From positions 62,001 to 126,000 of the forward strand of contig DUNG01000020.1 of NCBI GenBank assembly GCA_012839475.1: a stretch of DNA of 64,000 nucleotides, given 5' to 3'. The DNA is from Petrimonas sp. Its GTDB lineage: Bacteria; Bacteroidota; Bacteroidia; Bacteroidales; Dysgonomonadaceae. Below the pieces are notes generated by a model, which worked only from the letters and a program-made list of their open reading frames with translations, was not told the DNA's origin and searched no databases. The translations under genes were made by a program, and so were the position numbers. Shown piece after piece: positions 26,844 to 36,507 of the stretch. Within the stretch, counting starts at the first letter, position 1, and every line of letters begins with the position of its first letter.

Positions 26844-28361
26844 ATGAAACTACCATGCTATATAAAAGTGTCGGCCCTACTGCTCTCCCTCCTCTGCGGA
26901 TTTTCGTTTTGCAAGGATGGGGGCAAAGAGGATAACGTAGGTAATAGTTCTGATCCGGGAACACCCGTCAAAGGAGATGTCACCCTCTACGTGACAACCA
27001 ACAACCGCACGTTTGACTTCCAAAAAATAGCGGTCGATTTCAGCAAACGCGATAACATGTCGCCGACCACGCTCAAGCTGGAGCCGAAAACACGCTATCA
27101 GACCATGGATGGGTTCGGTGCCGCCGTAACCGGATCTACCGCCTTCAACCTGAAGCAGATGACCCAAGAGAACCGCACCCAATTCCTTAAGGAGACCTTT
27201 TCCAACAGCGAAGGAATGGGACAAAGCTATATTCGGGTATCTATCGGGTGCTCCGACTTCTCGCTGAGCGAGTACACCTGCTGCGATACGCCCGGCATCG
27301 AGAACTTCGCACTTACCTCCGAAGAGACGGAGTACGTGATTCCGATCCTGAAAGAGATACTGGCGGTGAACCCCGACGTGAAGATCATGGGATCGCCTTG
27401 GACCTGTCCCCGCTGGATGAAGGTGAACAACCTCACCGACCTGAAACCGTTTAACTCGTGGACAAGCGGGCAGCTCAACCCAGCCTATTACGATGATTAC
27501 GCCGAGTACTTCGTCAAATGGATTCAAGCATTCGAGGCAGAAGGTATCAAGATCCATTCCGTCACACCCCAAAACGAACCGTTAAACCGGGGCAACTCCG
27601 CATCGCTCTACATGACCTGGCAGGAGCAGCGGGATTTCATGAAGAACGCCCTGGGCCCCAAGATAACCGAGGCGGGGCTGAAAACCAAGATATATATCTT
27701 TGACCATAACTACAATTACGACAGCAATAAGCCGGAGAATGCCGACCAGGGACAATACCCGCTGAAGATTTACGAGGATGAGGAGGCGGCCAAGTTCATC
27801 ACCGGCGCAGCCTACCACAACTACGGCGGCAACAAGGATGAGCTGCTCACGATTCACCAAGCCCGTCCCGATAAAGAGTTGCTCTTTACCGAGACATCCA
27901 TCGGCACCTGGAACGACGGCCGCAACCTGGAGGTTCGCCTAATCGATGACATGAGGGAGGTGGCGTTGGGAACGGTAAACAACTGGTGTAAGGGAGTTAT
28001 CGTGTGGAACCTGATGCTGGATACCAACCGTGGACCAAACCGCGACGGGGGGTGCCAAACCTGTTACGGGGCTGTCGACATCGACCCCTCCAACTACGCC
28101 ACCATCACCCGCAATTCACACTACTACATCATGGGGCACCTCTCATCAGTGGTTAAGCCGGGAGCAGTGCGCATCGGAACATCCGGATTTTCGGATGCAG
28201 GGTTCTATCACTCGGCCTTCGAGAATAGTGACAACACCTACGCGGTGGTGCTGCTTAATAGCAACCAAACAAGCAAGAAGATAACCCTGGACGACGGCTC
28301 TAATCACTTCGCGTACGAGGTGCCGGCCAAGTCCGTGGTATCCTATCGATGGAAAAAATAA
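26844..28361 (+). CDS. GH30 glycosidase, probable beta-1,6-glucanase/glucosidase lipoprotein
   Basis: This family 30 retaining enzyme has acid/base E245 in VTPQNEP and nucleophile E350 in LLFTETSIG. Other family motifs are MDGFGAAVTGS, YIRVSIGCSDFS and GSPWTCPRWMK, with a C-terminal beta-domain ending VVSYRWKK. The signal segment carries Cys23 in FSFC, so it is probably lipid-anchored. The length (505 residues) is normal. Members of subfamily GH30_3 in Bacteroides PULs are endo-beta-1,6-glucanases, and the gene context here (SusC, SusD, lipoprotein, GH30) is similar, but I cannot prove the subfamily from motifs. The ATG at 26844 is chosen because upstream in-frame codons lie inside the previous gene. 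Confidence 0.88.
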   Translation: MKLPCYIKVSALLLSLLCGFSFCKDGGKEDNVGNSSDPGTPVKGDVTLYVTTNNRTFDFQKIAVDFSKRDNMSPTTLKLEPKTRYQTMDGFGAAVTGSTAFNLKQMTQENRTQFLKETFSNSEGMGQSYIRVSIGCSDFSLSEYTCCDTPGIENFALTSEETEYVIPILKEILAVNPDVKIMGSPWTCPRWMKVNNLTDLKPFNSWTSGQLNPAYYDDYAEYFVKWIQAFEAEGIKIHSVTPQNEPLNRGNSASLYMTWQEQRDFMKNALGPKITEAGLKTKIYIFDHNYNYDSNKPENADQGQYPLKIYEDEEAAKFITGAAYHNYGGNKDELLTIHQARPDKELLFTETSIGTWNDGRNLEVRLIDDMREVALGTVNNWCKGVIVWNLMLDTNRGPNRDGGCQTCYGAVDIDPSNYATITRNSHYYIMGHLSSVVKPGAVRIGTSGFSDAGFYHSAFENSDNTYAVVLLNSNQTSKKITLDDGSNHFAYEVPAKSVVSYRWKK

Positions 28362-28382
28362 ACAGCAAATAACCCTATAAAA

Positions 28383-29714
28383 ATGAAGAAAATAAGATAC
28401 TGGATCGCGGCGCTCGTAATACCCGCCATCATGGCATCCTGCTCGAGCGAGGTGGTGGAACCGCAACAAAAAGGGAACCCTACCCTACAGGTAGAGAGCC
28501 AATTTACCAACGTGCACTTCGGGGACCTACTGCCGTTTGAGATAACGGTCAACGACGAGGTGCCCCTATCCACCCTAACCGCCCAACTCTATTTCGGTGA
28601 GGAGGAGGTGGCAAAAACGATTATCCGGACAAAGGAGAATGGCACCTACTCGGGTATCATCGAGGTACCCTACGGGCAGAATATTCCCGATGGCACGGCC
28701 GCACTCACCTTCACCTTAGTGAACACCACGCTAAAGAAGGCAACCCAATCGTTTGACGTGCCAATCACCCGGGCAAACTATCCCTACCTGATCCTGGTCA
28801 CCGCCGATGGCTCGTATCCAATGGTTCCGACCGGTCGACCAAACGAATACGCGGCCACGGATGCCTTCCCGTCCACCGAGCTGCCTGCGTTTATAAAGAC
28901 GCCGGTGGTAGACGATAAGGGACGAGAGATCCTCTTTGGTTGGGATGACGGAACGGGATCTGTTGCCGAGGGAGCCACCAGCCATATCCCTTACGTAAGT
29001 CCGGTGTCAGGCACCTACACCGTTACATTCAACACAAAGACATTTGAAACCGGGCCGTTTTTTGAAGTATTGCTGAACGGCAAGAAGATGAACATGGCCG
29101 ACAAGGAGAACTACCGGTTGGACGTGGAGTTCAAGCAAGGGGATATTGTCACGCTGGAAGGGCTGACCGACTGGTGGGTGGATCCGGACTTCTTCGCGGT
29201 TGACGGGGAGAAGATAACCTTCGTGCCCATCAGCGGACGGTATCGGGTGACGGCCAACCTGCCCCATAACTGGCTACGCGTAGAGGCCCTCGCGGGCGAC
29301 GACGTGGCAACACTCCAACCCGATGGCAGCGGTGCGGTCTGGGTAATCGGAAGCCAAGTGGGTAAACCCTCCTACACCACCAACGAGGTGGGATGGGATA
29401 CCTCCAAGGCGTTATGTATGGCACCCGTAGGTGGGAAAAAGTACCGATTAACCCTGGTCGCCGGAGAAACGGTCAACCCGCTGGAGATCAATTTCAAGTT
29501 CTTCCATCAAAAAGGTTGGGGCGGAGAGTTCGGTAGCACATCCCTCCACACCGAAAGCGATATCGTGTTCGTGGGTGATGGTGCTAACGGCCGCGATAAC
29601 GGGAACCTGGGCATTATTGTCGGGGAGACGCTGGAGGCGGGTGCCACCTACCTCTTCACGGTTGACCTATCAGCGGGGAACGACAACGGGGTGCTCACCG
29701 TTGAGAAAAGGTAG
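28383..29714 (+). CDS. PUL surface lipoprotein, putative glycan-binding (second copy type)
   Basis: This 443-residue lipoprotein (Cys20 in IMASC) starts 21 bases after the GH30 gene and is last in the operon. Like the 25397 protein it begins with an Ig-like segment (VESQFTNVHFGDLLPFEITV), then beta-rich modules, including a SusE/F-like C-terminal one with WVIGSQVGKPSYTTNEVGWD and NFKFFHQKGWGGEFG. The latter resembles the outer-membrane starch-binding modules of SusE/SusF, where tryptophans form the binding platform. It is probably a second surface glycan-binding protein. No enzyme motif is present. Confidence 0.7.
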   Translation: MKKIRYWIAALVIPAIMASCSSEVVEPQQKGNPTLQVESQFTNVHFGDLLPFEITVNDEVPLSTLTAQLYFGEEEVAKTIIRTKENGTYSGIIEVPYGQNIPDGTAALTFTLVNTTLKKATQSFDVPITRANYPYLILVTADGSYPMVPTGRPNEYAATDAFPSTELPAFIKTPVVDDKGREILFGWDDGTGSVAEGATSHIPYVSPVSGTYTVTFNTKTFETGPFFEVLLNGKKMNMADKENYRLDVEFKQGDIVTLEGLTDWWVDPDFFAVDGEKITFVPISGRYRVTANLPHNWLRVEALAGDDVATLQPDGSGAVWVIGSQVGKPSYTTNEVGWDTSKALCMAPVGGKKYRLTLVAGETVNPLEINFKFFHQKGWGGEFGSTSLHTESDIVFVGDGANGRDNGNLGIIVGETLEAGATYLFTVDLSAGNDNGVLTVEKR

Positions 29715-29759
29715 CAACCCCGTTTATCGCTCGTTTACCGTATCTCCCGCTTTAACTGT

Positions 29760-29792
29760 ACGGTGATCGTGCGTTTACCGCCCGTTCACCGT
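29760..29792. repeat. Weak inverted repeat between convergent genes
   Basis: ACGGTGA and TCACCGT form a 7-bp stem around a 19-base loop in the 99-base gap between the last PUL gene and gdhA. There is no T run, so it is at best a weak or factor-dependent terminator. The gap also contains the short direct repeat CGTTTACCG twice. Confidence 0.3.
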
Positions 29793-29813
29793 CAGTCAAC
29801 CGCATGCGGATCC

Positions 29814-31151
29814 TTAAATCACCCCTTGTGCCAGCATCGCGTTGGCTACCTTCATAAAGCCGGCGATGTTGGCCCCTTTCACATAGTTAATGTAGTCACC
29901 CTCTTTCCCATGGGTCACGCACTGCTCATGTATATCACTCATGATCTGATGCAGCCGCTCGTCCACCTCCTCGTCACTCCAGGAGAGGTGCATCGCGTTC
30001 TGCGTCATCTCCAGTCCCGAGCAGGCCACGCCACCGGCGTTGACGGCCTTACCGGGTGCGAAAAGCATCTTGTTCTCAAGGAAAAAGTCGACCGCCTCGG
30101 CAGTACATCCCATGTTGGAGACCTCCGCAACGAGGGTCACCCCGTTCGCTTTCAGCTGCTTGGCATCCTCCAGGTTGAGCTCGTTTTGAATCGCACATGG
30201 CAGTGCAACGTCTACCTTCAACTCCCACGGCTTGCGCCCCGGGTAAAAGACCGCCTCGGGGAATCGCTCGGCGTAAGGAGCCACCACGTCGTTCCCTGAA
30301 CCACGCAGCTCCAGCATATAGGCGATCTTTTCAGGGGTGTTCACTCCCGTTTTATCGTAGACGTACCCATCGGGGCCTGAGATGGCCACCACCTTGGCTC
30401 CCAATTCGGCAGCCTTGGTCACGGCGCCCCATGCCACGTTCCCGAAACCGGAGACGGCCACCGTTTTGCCTTTCAACTCAATTCCATGGACAGCACACAT
30501 TTTCTGAACAAAGTAAAATGCCCCGAAACCGGTCGCCTCGGGACGAAGCCTCGAGCCACCAAAAGAGAGGCCCTTACCAGTAAAGGAACCGGTATGTTCT
30601 CGGGCCAACTTCTTGTACATACCATACATGTAACCCACCTCACGGGCACCCACGCCGATATCACCGGCCGGCACGTCGGTATCGGGTCCCAGGTCACGCC
30701 ACAACTCCGTAATGAATGCCTGGCAGAAACGCATGATCTCCGCGTCTGAACGGCCTTTGGGAGAAAAATCGGATCCTCCCTTGCCACCCCCCATGGGCAG
30801 GGTTGTCAACGCGTTTTTAAACGTCTGTTCGAAGCCCAGGAACTTCAGGGTAGAGAGCGTCACCGATGGATGAAAACGAATGCCTCCCTTATAGGGACCA
30901 ATGGCCCCGTTAAACTGAATACGGTACCCGATGTTCACATGCACCTGCCCGTTATCGTCTATCCAGGGAATGCGAAACGTGAATACGCGGTCCGGCTCCA
31001 CGATGCGTTCCACAATGGCAGCCTTCTTAAATTCGGGGTGTTGATTGTACACCTCTTCAATCGAACTCAATACCTCTCTGACGGCTTGATGAAACTCAGC
31101 CTCGCCCGGGTGCCGTGCCTCAAGGCGCGCCATAATGTCATTTACTTTCAT
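29814..31151 (-). CDS. gdhA: Glutamate dehydrogenase, NADP-type
   Basis: This hexameric cytoplasmic enzyme interconverts 2-oxoglutarate plus ammonia and glutamate. The 445-residue length and motifs match the bacterial hexameric group: IQFNGAIGPYKGGIRFHP, LPMGGGKGGSDFSPKGRSD with substrate lysine, DVPAGDIGVGAREVGYMYG, and the dinucleotide fold around VAVSGFGNVAW. Bacteroidales often have two gdh genes, and this one resembles the biosynthetic NADP-dependent type by the RPEATGFG context, though cofactor choice is inferred. The start at 31151 is well supported by the length and by an upstream promoter element. Confidence 0.95.
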   Translation of the reverse strand: MKVNDIMARLEARHPGEAEFHQAVREVLSSIEEVYNQHPEFKKAAIVERIVEPDRVFTFRIPWIDDNGQVHVNIGYRIQFNGAIGPYKGGIRFHPSVTLSTLKFLGFEQTFKNALTTLPMGGGKGGSDFSPKGRSDAEIMRFCQAFITELWRDLGPDTDVPAGDIGVGAREVGYMYGMYKKLAREHTGSFTGKGLSFGGSRLRPEATGFGAFYFVQKMCAVHGIELKGKTVAVSGFGNVAWGAVTKAAELGAKVVAISGPDGYVYDKTGVNTPEKIAYMLELRGSGNDVVAPYAERFPEAVFYPGRKPWELKVDVALPCAIQNELNLEDAKQLKANGVTLVAEVSNMGCTAEAVDFFLENKMLFAPGKAVNAGGVACSGLEMTQNAMHLSWSDEEVDERLHQIMSDIHEQCVTHGKEGDYINYVKGANIAGFMKVANAMLAQGVI

Positions 31152-31212
31152 ACGATTATGTTATTAATGCATCTCATAGATTCACTTTGCCCATTGATAT
31201 TTACTCAACCCA

Positions 31213-31220
31213 CAAAGATA
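31213..31220 (-). promoter_or_regulatory. Candidate -7 box of gdhA
   Basis: On the minus strand this reads TATCTTTG, an exact TAnnTTTG match, about 60 bases before the gdhA start. The -33 region is not convincing. Confidence 0.45.
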
Positions 31221-31343
31221 AGACTATTTCAGCAGAACGTGGCTATTCCTTAAAAATTTCTCTCTTTGCCATTAAAATATTACTTTCGCGTTGGTTTTTT
31301 CACGTCCAGCTCACGCGAAAGCGGGCGATAGCGAAAAGGTTAC

Positions 31344-32087
31344 ATGGCAAAAAACAAATTGGCCAAATTTGCGGATATGGCCACTTACAGCAACGTGTTT
31401 CAATACGACTATGAAACGCTAAAGAGAGAGGGATTCCCCTTGCAAGGGAGATGGAGCACCCACTTTAAGAACGATTACCCCATCACATTAGAATTGGGAT
31501 GCGGTAAAGGGGAGTACACCGTGGGATTGGCGCGAAAATACCCCGGGAAAAACTTCATTGGCATCGACATCAAGGGGGCGCGGATGTGGAAAGGGGCTAC
31601 CCAAGCATTGAAAGAGAAGATAACGAACGCGACCTTCTTAAGGACCCGCGTGGAGCTCTTGAATCGTTTTTTCTCCGAAAATGAGGTATCGGAAATCTGG
31701 ATTACCTTCCCCGACCCCCAAATGAAAAAGGTCAACAAACGACTCACCTCCACCCGATTCATGAAAGAGTATAGCCGCATATTGAAACCGGGCGGGATCA
31801 TCCACCTGAAAACCGACAGCAACTTTCTCTATCAATACACCCTGGCCATGATAGAAGAAAATGGCCTTGAACTGTTGGCCGAAACCGATGACCTGTATAA
31901 CTCGGATCTGTTAGACAATGCGCTCTCCATCCAGACCTTTTATGAACAACAGTGGCTCGAACGGGGTATCAACATCAAGTATATCCGACTTCTCTGTCCC
32001 AAAGAGCGAGAGGAGGAGTGGCGAGAGCCAGAGTTAGAGATTGAAAGAGATGATTACCGCAGCTTCGGACGCAACGCGAGGGTATAA
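31344..32087 (+). CDS. trmB: tRNA (guanine-N7-)-methyltransferase TrmB
   Basis: This SAM-dependent enzyme makes m7G46 in tRNA. The class I methyltransferase motif [14 protein letters not shown] is at about residue 50, followed by [15 protein letters not shown] and the family signature [17 protein letters not shown]. The end contains RPLCP-like [13 protein letters not shown]. The 247-residue length is normal. It diverges from gdhA across 192 bases. Confidence 0.95.
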   Translation: MAKNKLAKFADMATYSNVFQYDYETLKREGFPLQGRWSTHFKNDYPITLELGCGKGEYTVGLARKYPGKNFIGIDIKGARMWKGATQALKEKITNATFLRTRVELLNRFFSENEVSEIWITFPDPQMKKVNKRLTSTRFMKEYSRILKPGGIIHLKTDSNFLYQYTLAMIEENGLELLAETDDLYNSDLLDNALSIQTFYEQQWLERGINIKYIRLLCPKEREEEWREPELEIERDDYRSFGRNARV

Positions 32088-32288
32088 TACAAATCACAAC
32101 GTGAAAAGGGTAGTTCGAGGAAGCATAGAAAAGGTATAAGGTAAGGCAAATCGTGGGGAGGTTAACACGAAGATGCGGCAAAAACGTGAAACAAAACACA
32201 ATACGAGGGGGTGAATCGCCGGTAAATCAAGAAAAAAGAGGCAACCCAATTAAACGAATCAAGGTTTTTCTAATCAAAGAGACGACAT

Positions 32289-33398
32289 ATGGCAATATAT
32301 CCTCAACTCATTCTCGACGCGCTGAAACACGTGCGCTACCCGGGAACCGGCCAAGACATCGTGTCGGCCGGGATGGTCGCCGACGATATCAGGATAGAGG
32401 GGATGAAGGTGAGCTTCTCGTTAATCACCGAGAAAGTGAACGATCCCTTTATCCGGTCATTGGTGAAGATGGCCGAACAGGCTATACTGACCTATGCAGA
32501 CAAAGATATCGATATAAAGGGGAATATCTCCGTGAAAACGAAGCAGCCCCCGCGACCAGACTTGCCTGAGATGCTACCCGGTGTAAAGAACATCATCGCC
32601 GTGGCCTCCGGAAAGGGAGGAGTAGGCAAAAGCACGGTATGCACCAACCTCGCGGTGGCACTGGCCAAAAAGGGGTACAAGGTGGGACTCCTGGATGCCG
32701 ATATCTTTGGCCCCTCCGTGCCGAAGATGCTGGGCGTAGAAAATGAGAAACCCTACCTTGAACAGGTGGATGGGCGTGATTTGATCGTACCCGTAGAGAA
32801 GTACGGGGTTAAAATGCTCTCCATCGGGTTCTTCGTGAACAAGAACGATGCCGTGGTCTGGCGGGGGGCGATGGCCAGCAACGCCCTGAAACAGTTGATT
32901 GGTGAAGCCAGCTGGGGGGAGCTCGATTACTTCCTGATCGACTTCCCACCGGGCACAAGCGACATCCACCTCACGCTAGTACAGACCATCCCCATCACGG
33001 GGGCGGTAATCGTGAGTACCCCGCAAGAGGTGGCGCTGGCTGACGCACGCAAGGGAATCAGCATGTTCACGGGCGATAAGGTGAACGTTCCCATCCTAGG
33101 ACTGGTCGAGAACATGGCGTGGTTCACCCCCGCCGAGCTGCCGGAAAACCGGTACTACATCTTTGGTAAGGATGGCTGCAAACGGCTGGCAGAGGAGCTG
33201 GGACAAACGCTGCTGGGACAAATCCCCATCGTGCAAAGTATCCGGGAAGGGGGTGATGATGGTCGCCCCGTGGCCATTTCCGATGAGCAGGTCACCGGCC
33301 GGGCTTTTGCTGAACTTGCCGATCGGTTGATCGTGGCCGTGAACAAACGGAACCAGGAACTTCCAAAGACCCGTATCGTGCAGATGCTCAAACGATGA
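32289..33398 (+). CDS. Mrp/NBP35-family P-loop ATPase, iron-sulfur carrier type
   Basis: This 369-residue cytoplasmic ATPase is implicated in Fe-S cluster delivery. Residues about 5-90 are an MIP18/DUF59 domain, and the deviant Walker A GKGGVGKSTVCTNLA follows at about residue 107. Mrp-specific stretches include DADIFGPSVPKMLG, DYFLIDFPPGTSDIHLTL and STPQEVALADARKG. The usual C-terminal CxxC is absent: the corresponding segment reads ENMAWFTPAELPENRYYIFG, as in other Bacteroidetes members as far as I recall. It leads a likely operon with the TPR protein 49 bases downstream. Confidence 0.92.
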   Translation: MAIYPQLILDALKHVRYPGTGQDIVSAGMVADDIRIEGMKVSFSLITEKVNDPFIRSLVKMAEQAILTYADKDIDIKGNISVKTKQPPRPDLPEMLPGVKNIIAVASGKGGVGKSTVCTNLAVALAKKGYKVGLLDADIFGPSVPKMLGVENEKPYLEQVDGRDLIVPVEKYGVKMLSIGFFVNKNDAVVWRGAMASNALKQLIGEASWGELDYFLIDFPPGTSDIHLTLVQTIPITGAVIVSTPQEVALADARKGISMFTGDKVNVPILGLVENMAWFTPAELPENRYYIFGKDGCKRLAEELGQTLLGQIPIVQSIREGGDDGRPVAISDEQVTGRAFAELADRLIVAVNKRNQELPKTRIVQMLKR

Positions 33399-33447
33399 TG
33401 GGTGATAACAATAGAATAATCAGATGCACTATATTAAGCTTGCAAGT

Positions 33448-36435
33448 ATGAAGAGAATCATTGTATTAATACTCCTCGCCCTCGTAACGGGGTTCTCCAT
33501 GGCCCAACGTACAACCTACCACGAGCAACCGGAAAAGTTGTTTAACCAGGGCAAGGAGATGTTCTTAGAGGGAAACTACACGGCCGCGCAAGAACTGCTG
33601 GCACAATTCTCCAGCGAAAGCAACGACGACCTATTGAAGGAAGAGGCAGCCTACATGTCCGCCGTTTCCTCGTTTCACACCGGGAACGAACGTAGCGGAG
33701 AGATCCTCCAAGAGCATCTCGAAAAATACCCCGAAACCATTCATCGCCACCAGCTCCATTTCCTGATTGGCTCATACTACTATGACAAGAAAGGATGGGA
33801 CGAGGCGTTGTATTGGTTTAAGGAGGCTGATCTGGACTACCTCACGCTGAACGACCAGGAAGCATACAGCTTTCGAACCGGATATGCACAACTACAAGCA
33901 GGGAACCGTGAGGAGGCCACCCGCCTCTTTGGCTTACTGTCACAAAATAGCGAGACCTACCGAGATGCGGCCAATTTCTACCTGGGATATATCGATTACG
34001 CGAACGGCAACTATACCACGGCGTTACAGCACTTTGAACGGCTACGAAACCACCCTGAGTACCAGGAGGAGGTAGCTTTCTACACGGCCCAAGCGAACTT
34101 CTTCGATGGCAAGATTGATGACGCCATCCGCCTCTCGGAAGCCTTCGTGCAGCGCTTCCCCGTAAGCGAACACCAAACCGAAATGTACCGGGTGTTGGGA
34201 AACAGCTACTATAGGCTGGGACAGCCCTCCCGCGCCATTCCCTATTACGAGCGATACATGGAGTCGAACCCGCTTCCCTTGAGAGGCGACGCTTACTTCC
34301 TGGGACTCTCTTACTTCGAGTCGGGACGGTATGCCGACGCTGTGAACATGTTCCAACTGGCCGTTGGTGAAAACGACGAACTGTCGCAAAACGCGCAACT
34401 TCAACTGGGGCAATGCCACTTGAGGTTAAACCAGAAGCAACCTGCGCAAATGGCCTTCGAGGCTGCGTCAAGGGACAACTTCGACCCCCAGGTAAGAGAG
34501 ACGGCCATGTTCAACTACGCGCTGCTCGCACACGAAACCAACTTCTCGGTCTTCAGCGAGTCAATCGCCCTCTTTGAAACCTTCCTAAGGGAGTTCCCCG
34601 ACTCGCGATACACCGACCAGGTGAACGACATCCTGGCCGAGACGTTCCTCACTACCAAGGATTACCCGGCCGCCTTGAACGCCATCAACCGCATTCAGAA
34701 CCCGGGACAAAGGGTATTGGAGGCCAAGCAGATGGTCCTGTTCCAACTGGGCGCGCAAGAGTTCATCAACGGTAACATGGGCCCGGCGATACAACATTTC
34801 AATGAGAGCATTGGGCTGGGCAATTACGATGCGGAGACCCGTAGCAACGCCTACTACTGGCGGGGCGAGAGCTACTACCGGATGGGAAACTACGTGAACG
34901 CAACGAATGATTTCCGCGAATTCACCCGTAACGCGACGCCCAACAACGAAAACTACCTCCTGGGATGGTATAGCCTGGGTTACTCCCTATTCAAGCAACA
35001 GCAATACCAACAGGCCATCAGCGCGTTCCAGCAATATACCGGCAAGGAGGGCAACCGATCGAAAAGCGAATATGCCGATGCGTTGAACCGAATCGGGGAT
35101 TGCCACTACTTTAACCGCAGCTTCGGTGAAGCAGAACGCTACTACGCGCAAGCTGCCGATGCCAACCCCGCCGCGGCTGATTACGCGGCCTACCAACGTG
35201 CCTTCGTCCTCGGGTTACAACACAACTACCAGGGAAAGATCAACGCGTTGGATAACTTCATGCAGCGATACCCCAACTCGCCCTACTTTGATGATGCCCT
35301 GTATGAGAAAAGCCGTGCCCTCACGATGCTTCACCGCGAACAAGAGGCCATCACGGTCCTGCAACAGCTGATAAGCAACTTTCCGCGGAGCCCACTGGCT
35401 AGCCAGGGAGGGGTCCAGCTTGGTCAACTCTACTACAACCTGGGCAATTACCAGCAAAGCATCGCTGCCTACAAAAACGTGATCGCCAACTTCCCAGGCT
35501 CCGACGACGCGAAGAACGCACTCGTATCACTCGAAACGGTATACCGCGACATGAATGATATAAACAGCTACGTGCAGTACGCCAACTCGCTCCCGGGTGG
35601 CACGCGCATCACCGCATCCAAGCAGGACTCGCTGAACTACCTCGCTGCCGAAAGCGTCTACATGCGGGGGAGCCGAAGCGATGCCAAGGCGGCCATGACC
35701 CGCTACCTGCAATCGTACCCAAACGGGGCGTACAGCAGCGACGCCAACTACTACCTGGGACTCATCGCGGATGAGCAGGGTGACTACCAACAAGCCATGG
35801 TCCATTTTCGTCGGGTGGTAGAAGCAGGTAACGTGAAGTTCCTCGACAACGCGCTAATATACACGTCGGAAATAGAATACAAGAACGGCAACTACCGGCA
35901 GGCACTGGCCGATTACTCGCGACTAGCCAGCTCGGCCCGGAATGCGACGAACCAACAAATAGGGCAGATGGGAATGGTCCGTGCTCACGTACAACTGGGC
36001 GGCCATCATGAAGCGATACGGGCGGCAAACAACCTGCTGACCAACACGAACCTTGCACCGGAGACCGTCATCCAGGCACGCTTCCTGAGAGGGAAAGCAT
36101 ACCAGGCGGTAAACGAAGTGGACAACGCGATGGCCGACTTCCGCTTCGTGGCTAACGATACCCGCAGTATCCACGGTGCCGAAGCGCAATTCATCCTCGC
36201 GGACACCTACTACCGGTGGAAGTCGTACGACCGGGCTGAAGCACAAGTGAAAGAGTTCATGCAGAAAGGTACCCCCCACCAATACTGGATGGCACGGGCA
36301 CTCATCGTGCTATCGGACACCTATATGGCCAATGGCGACGAGTTCCAGGCGAAACAGTACCTCGAAAGCCTCCGTAACAACTACCAGGGTGGTGAAGAGG
36401 ATATCCGTCAAATGATTAACGAGCGACTTAATTGA
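33448..36435 (+). CDS. Large periplasmic TPR protein
   Basis: This 995-residue exported protein is built almost entirely of tetratricopeptide repeats (for example EEVAFYTAQANFFDGKIDDA, GDAYFLGLSYFESGRYADA, ALYEKSRALTMLHREQEA). The ATG at 33448 begins a clean signal peptide ending SMAQ; the in-frame ATG at 33424 would add eight residues in front of it. It lies between the Mrp ATPase and an outer-membrane beta-barrel gene, an arrangement repeated in Bacteroidales. A scaffold role at the cell envelope is likely, but nothing in the sequence tells what it holds. Confidence 0.88.
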   Translation: MKRIIVLILLALVTGFSMAQRTTYHEQPEKLFNQGKEMFLEGNYTAAQELLAQFSSESNDDLLKEEAAYMSAVSSFHTGNERSGEILQEHLEKYPETIHRHQLHFLIGSYYYDKKGWDEALYWFKEADLDYLTLNDQEAYSFRTGYAQLQAGNREEATRLFGLLSQNSETYRDAANFYLGYIDYANGNYTTALQHFERLRNHPEYQEEVAFYTAQANFFDGKIDDAIRLSEAFVQRFPVSEHQTEMYRVLGNSYYRLGQPSRAIPYYERYMESNPLPLRGDAYFLGLSYFESGRYADAVNMFQLAVGENDELSQNAQLQLGQCHLRLNQKQPAQMAFEAASRDNFDPQVRETAMFNYALLAHETNFSVFSESIALFETFLREFPDSRYTDQVNDILAETFLTTKDYPAALNAINRIQNPGQRVLEAKQMVLFQLGAQEFINGNMGPAIQHFNESIGLGNYDAETRSNAYYWRGESYYRMGNYVNATNDFREFTRNATPNNENYLLGWYSLGYSLFKQQQYQQAISAFQQYTGKEGNRSKSEYADALNRIGDCHYFNRSFGEAERYYAQAADANPAAADYAAYQRAFVLGLQHNYQGKINALDNFMQRYPNSPYFDDALYEKSRALTMLHREQEAITVLQQLISNFPRSPLASQGGVQLGQLYYNLGNYQQSIAAYKNVIANFPGSDDAKNALVSLETVYRDMNDINSYVQYANSLPGGTRITASKQDSLNYLAAESVYMRGSRSDAKAAMTRYLQSYPNGAYSSDANYYLGLIADEQGDYQQAMVHFRRVVEAGNVKFLDNALIYTSEIEYKNGNYRQALADYSRLASSARNATNQQIGQMGMVRAHVQLGGHHEAIRAANNLLTNTNLAPETVIQARFLRGKAYQAVNEVDNAMADFRFVANDTRSIHGAEAQFILADTYYRWKSYDRAEAQVKEFMQKGTPHQYWMARALIVLSDTYMANGDEFQAKQYLESLRNNYQGGEEDIRQMINERLN

Positions 36436-36507
36436 TGCCGGACGGGGAACCCTTTTAATAGGGAATCCTCTTCCCGCGAATAGTAAAGCATACAAAAACG
36501 ACAACAG

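Noticed and set aside
29715-29813. Terminator between the PUL and gdhA
   Set aside because: Only a 7-bp stem with a 19-base loop and no T run is present, so it is listed as a weak repeat rather than a terminator.
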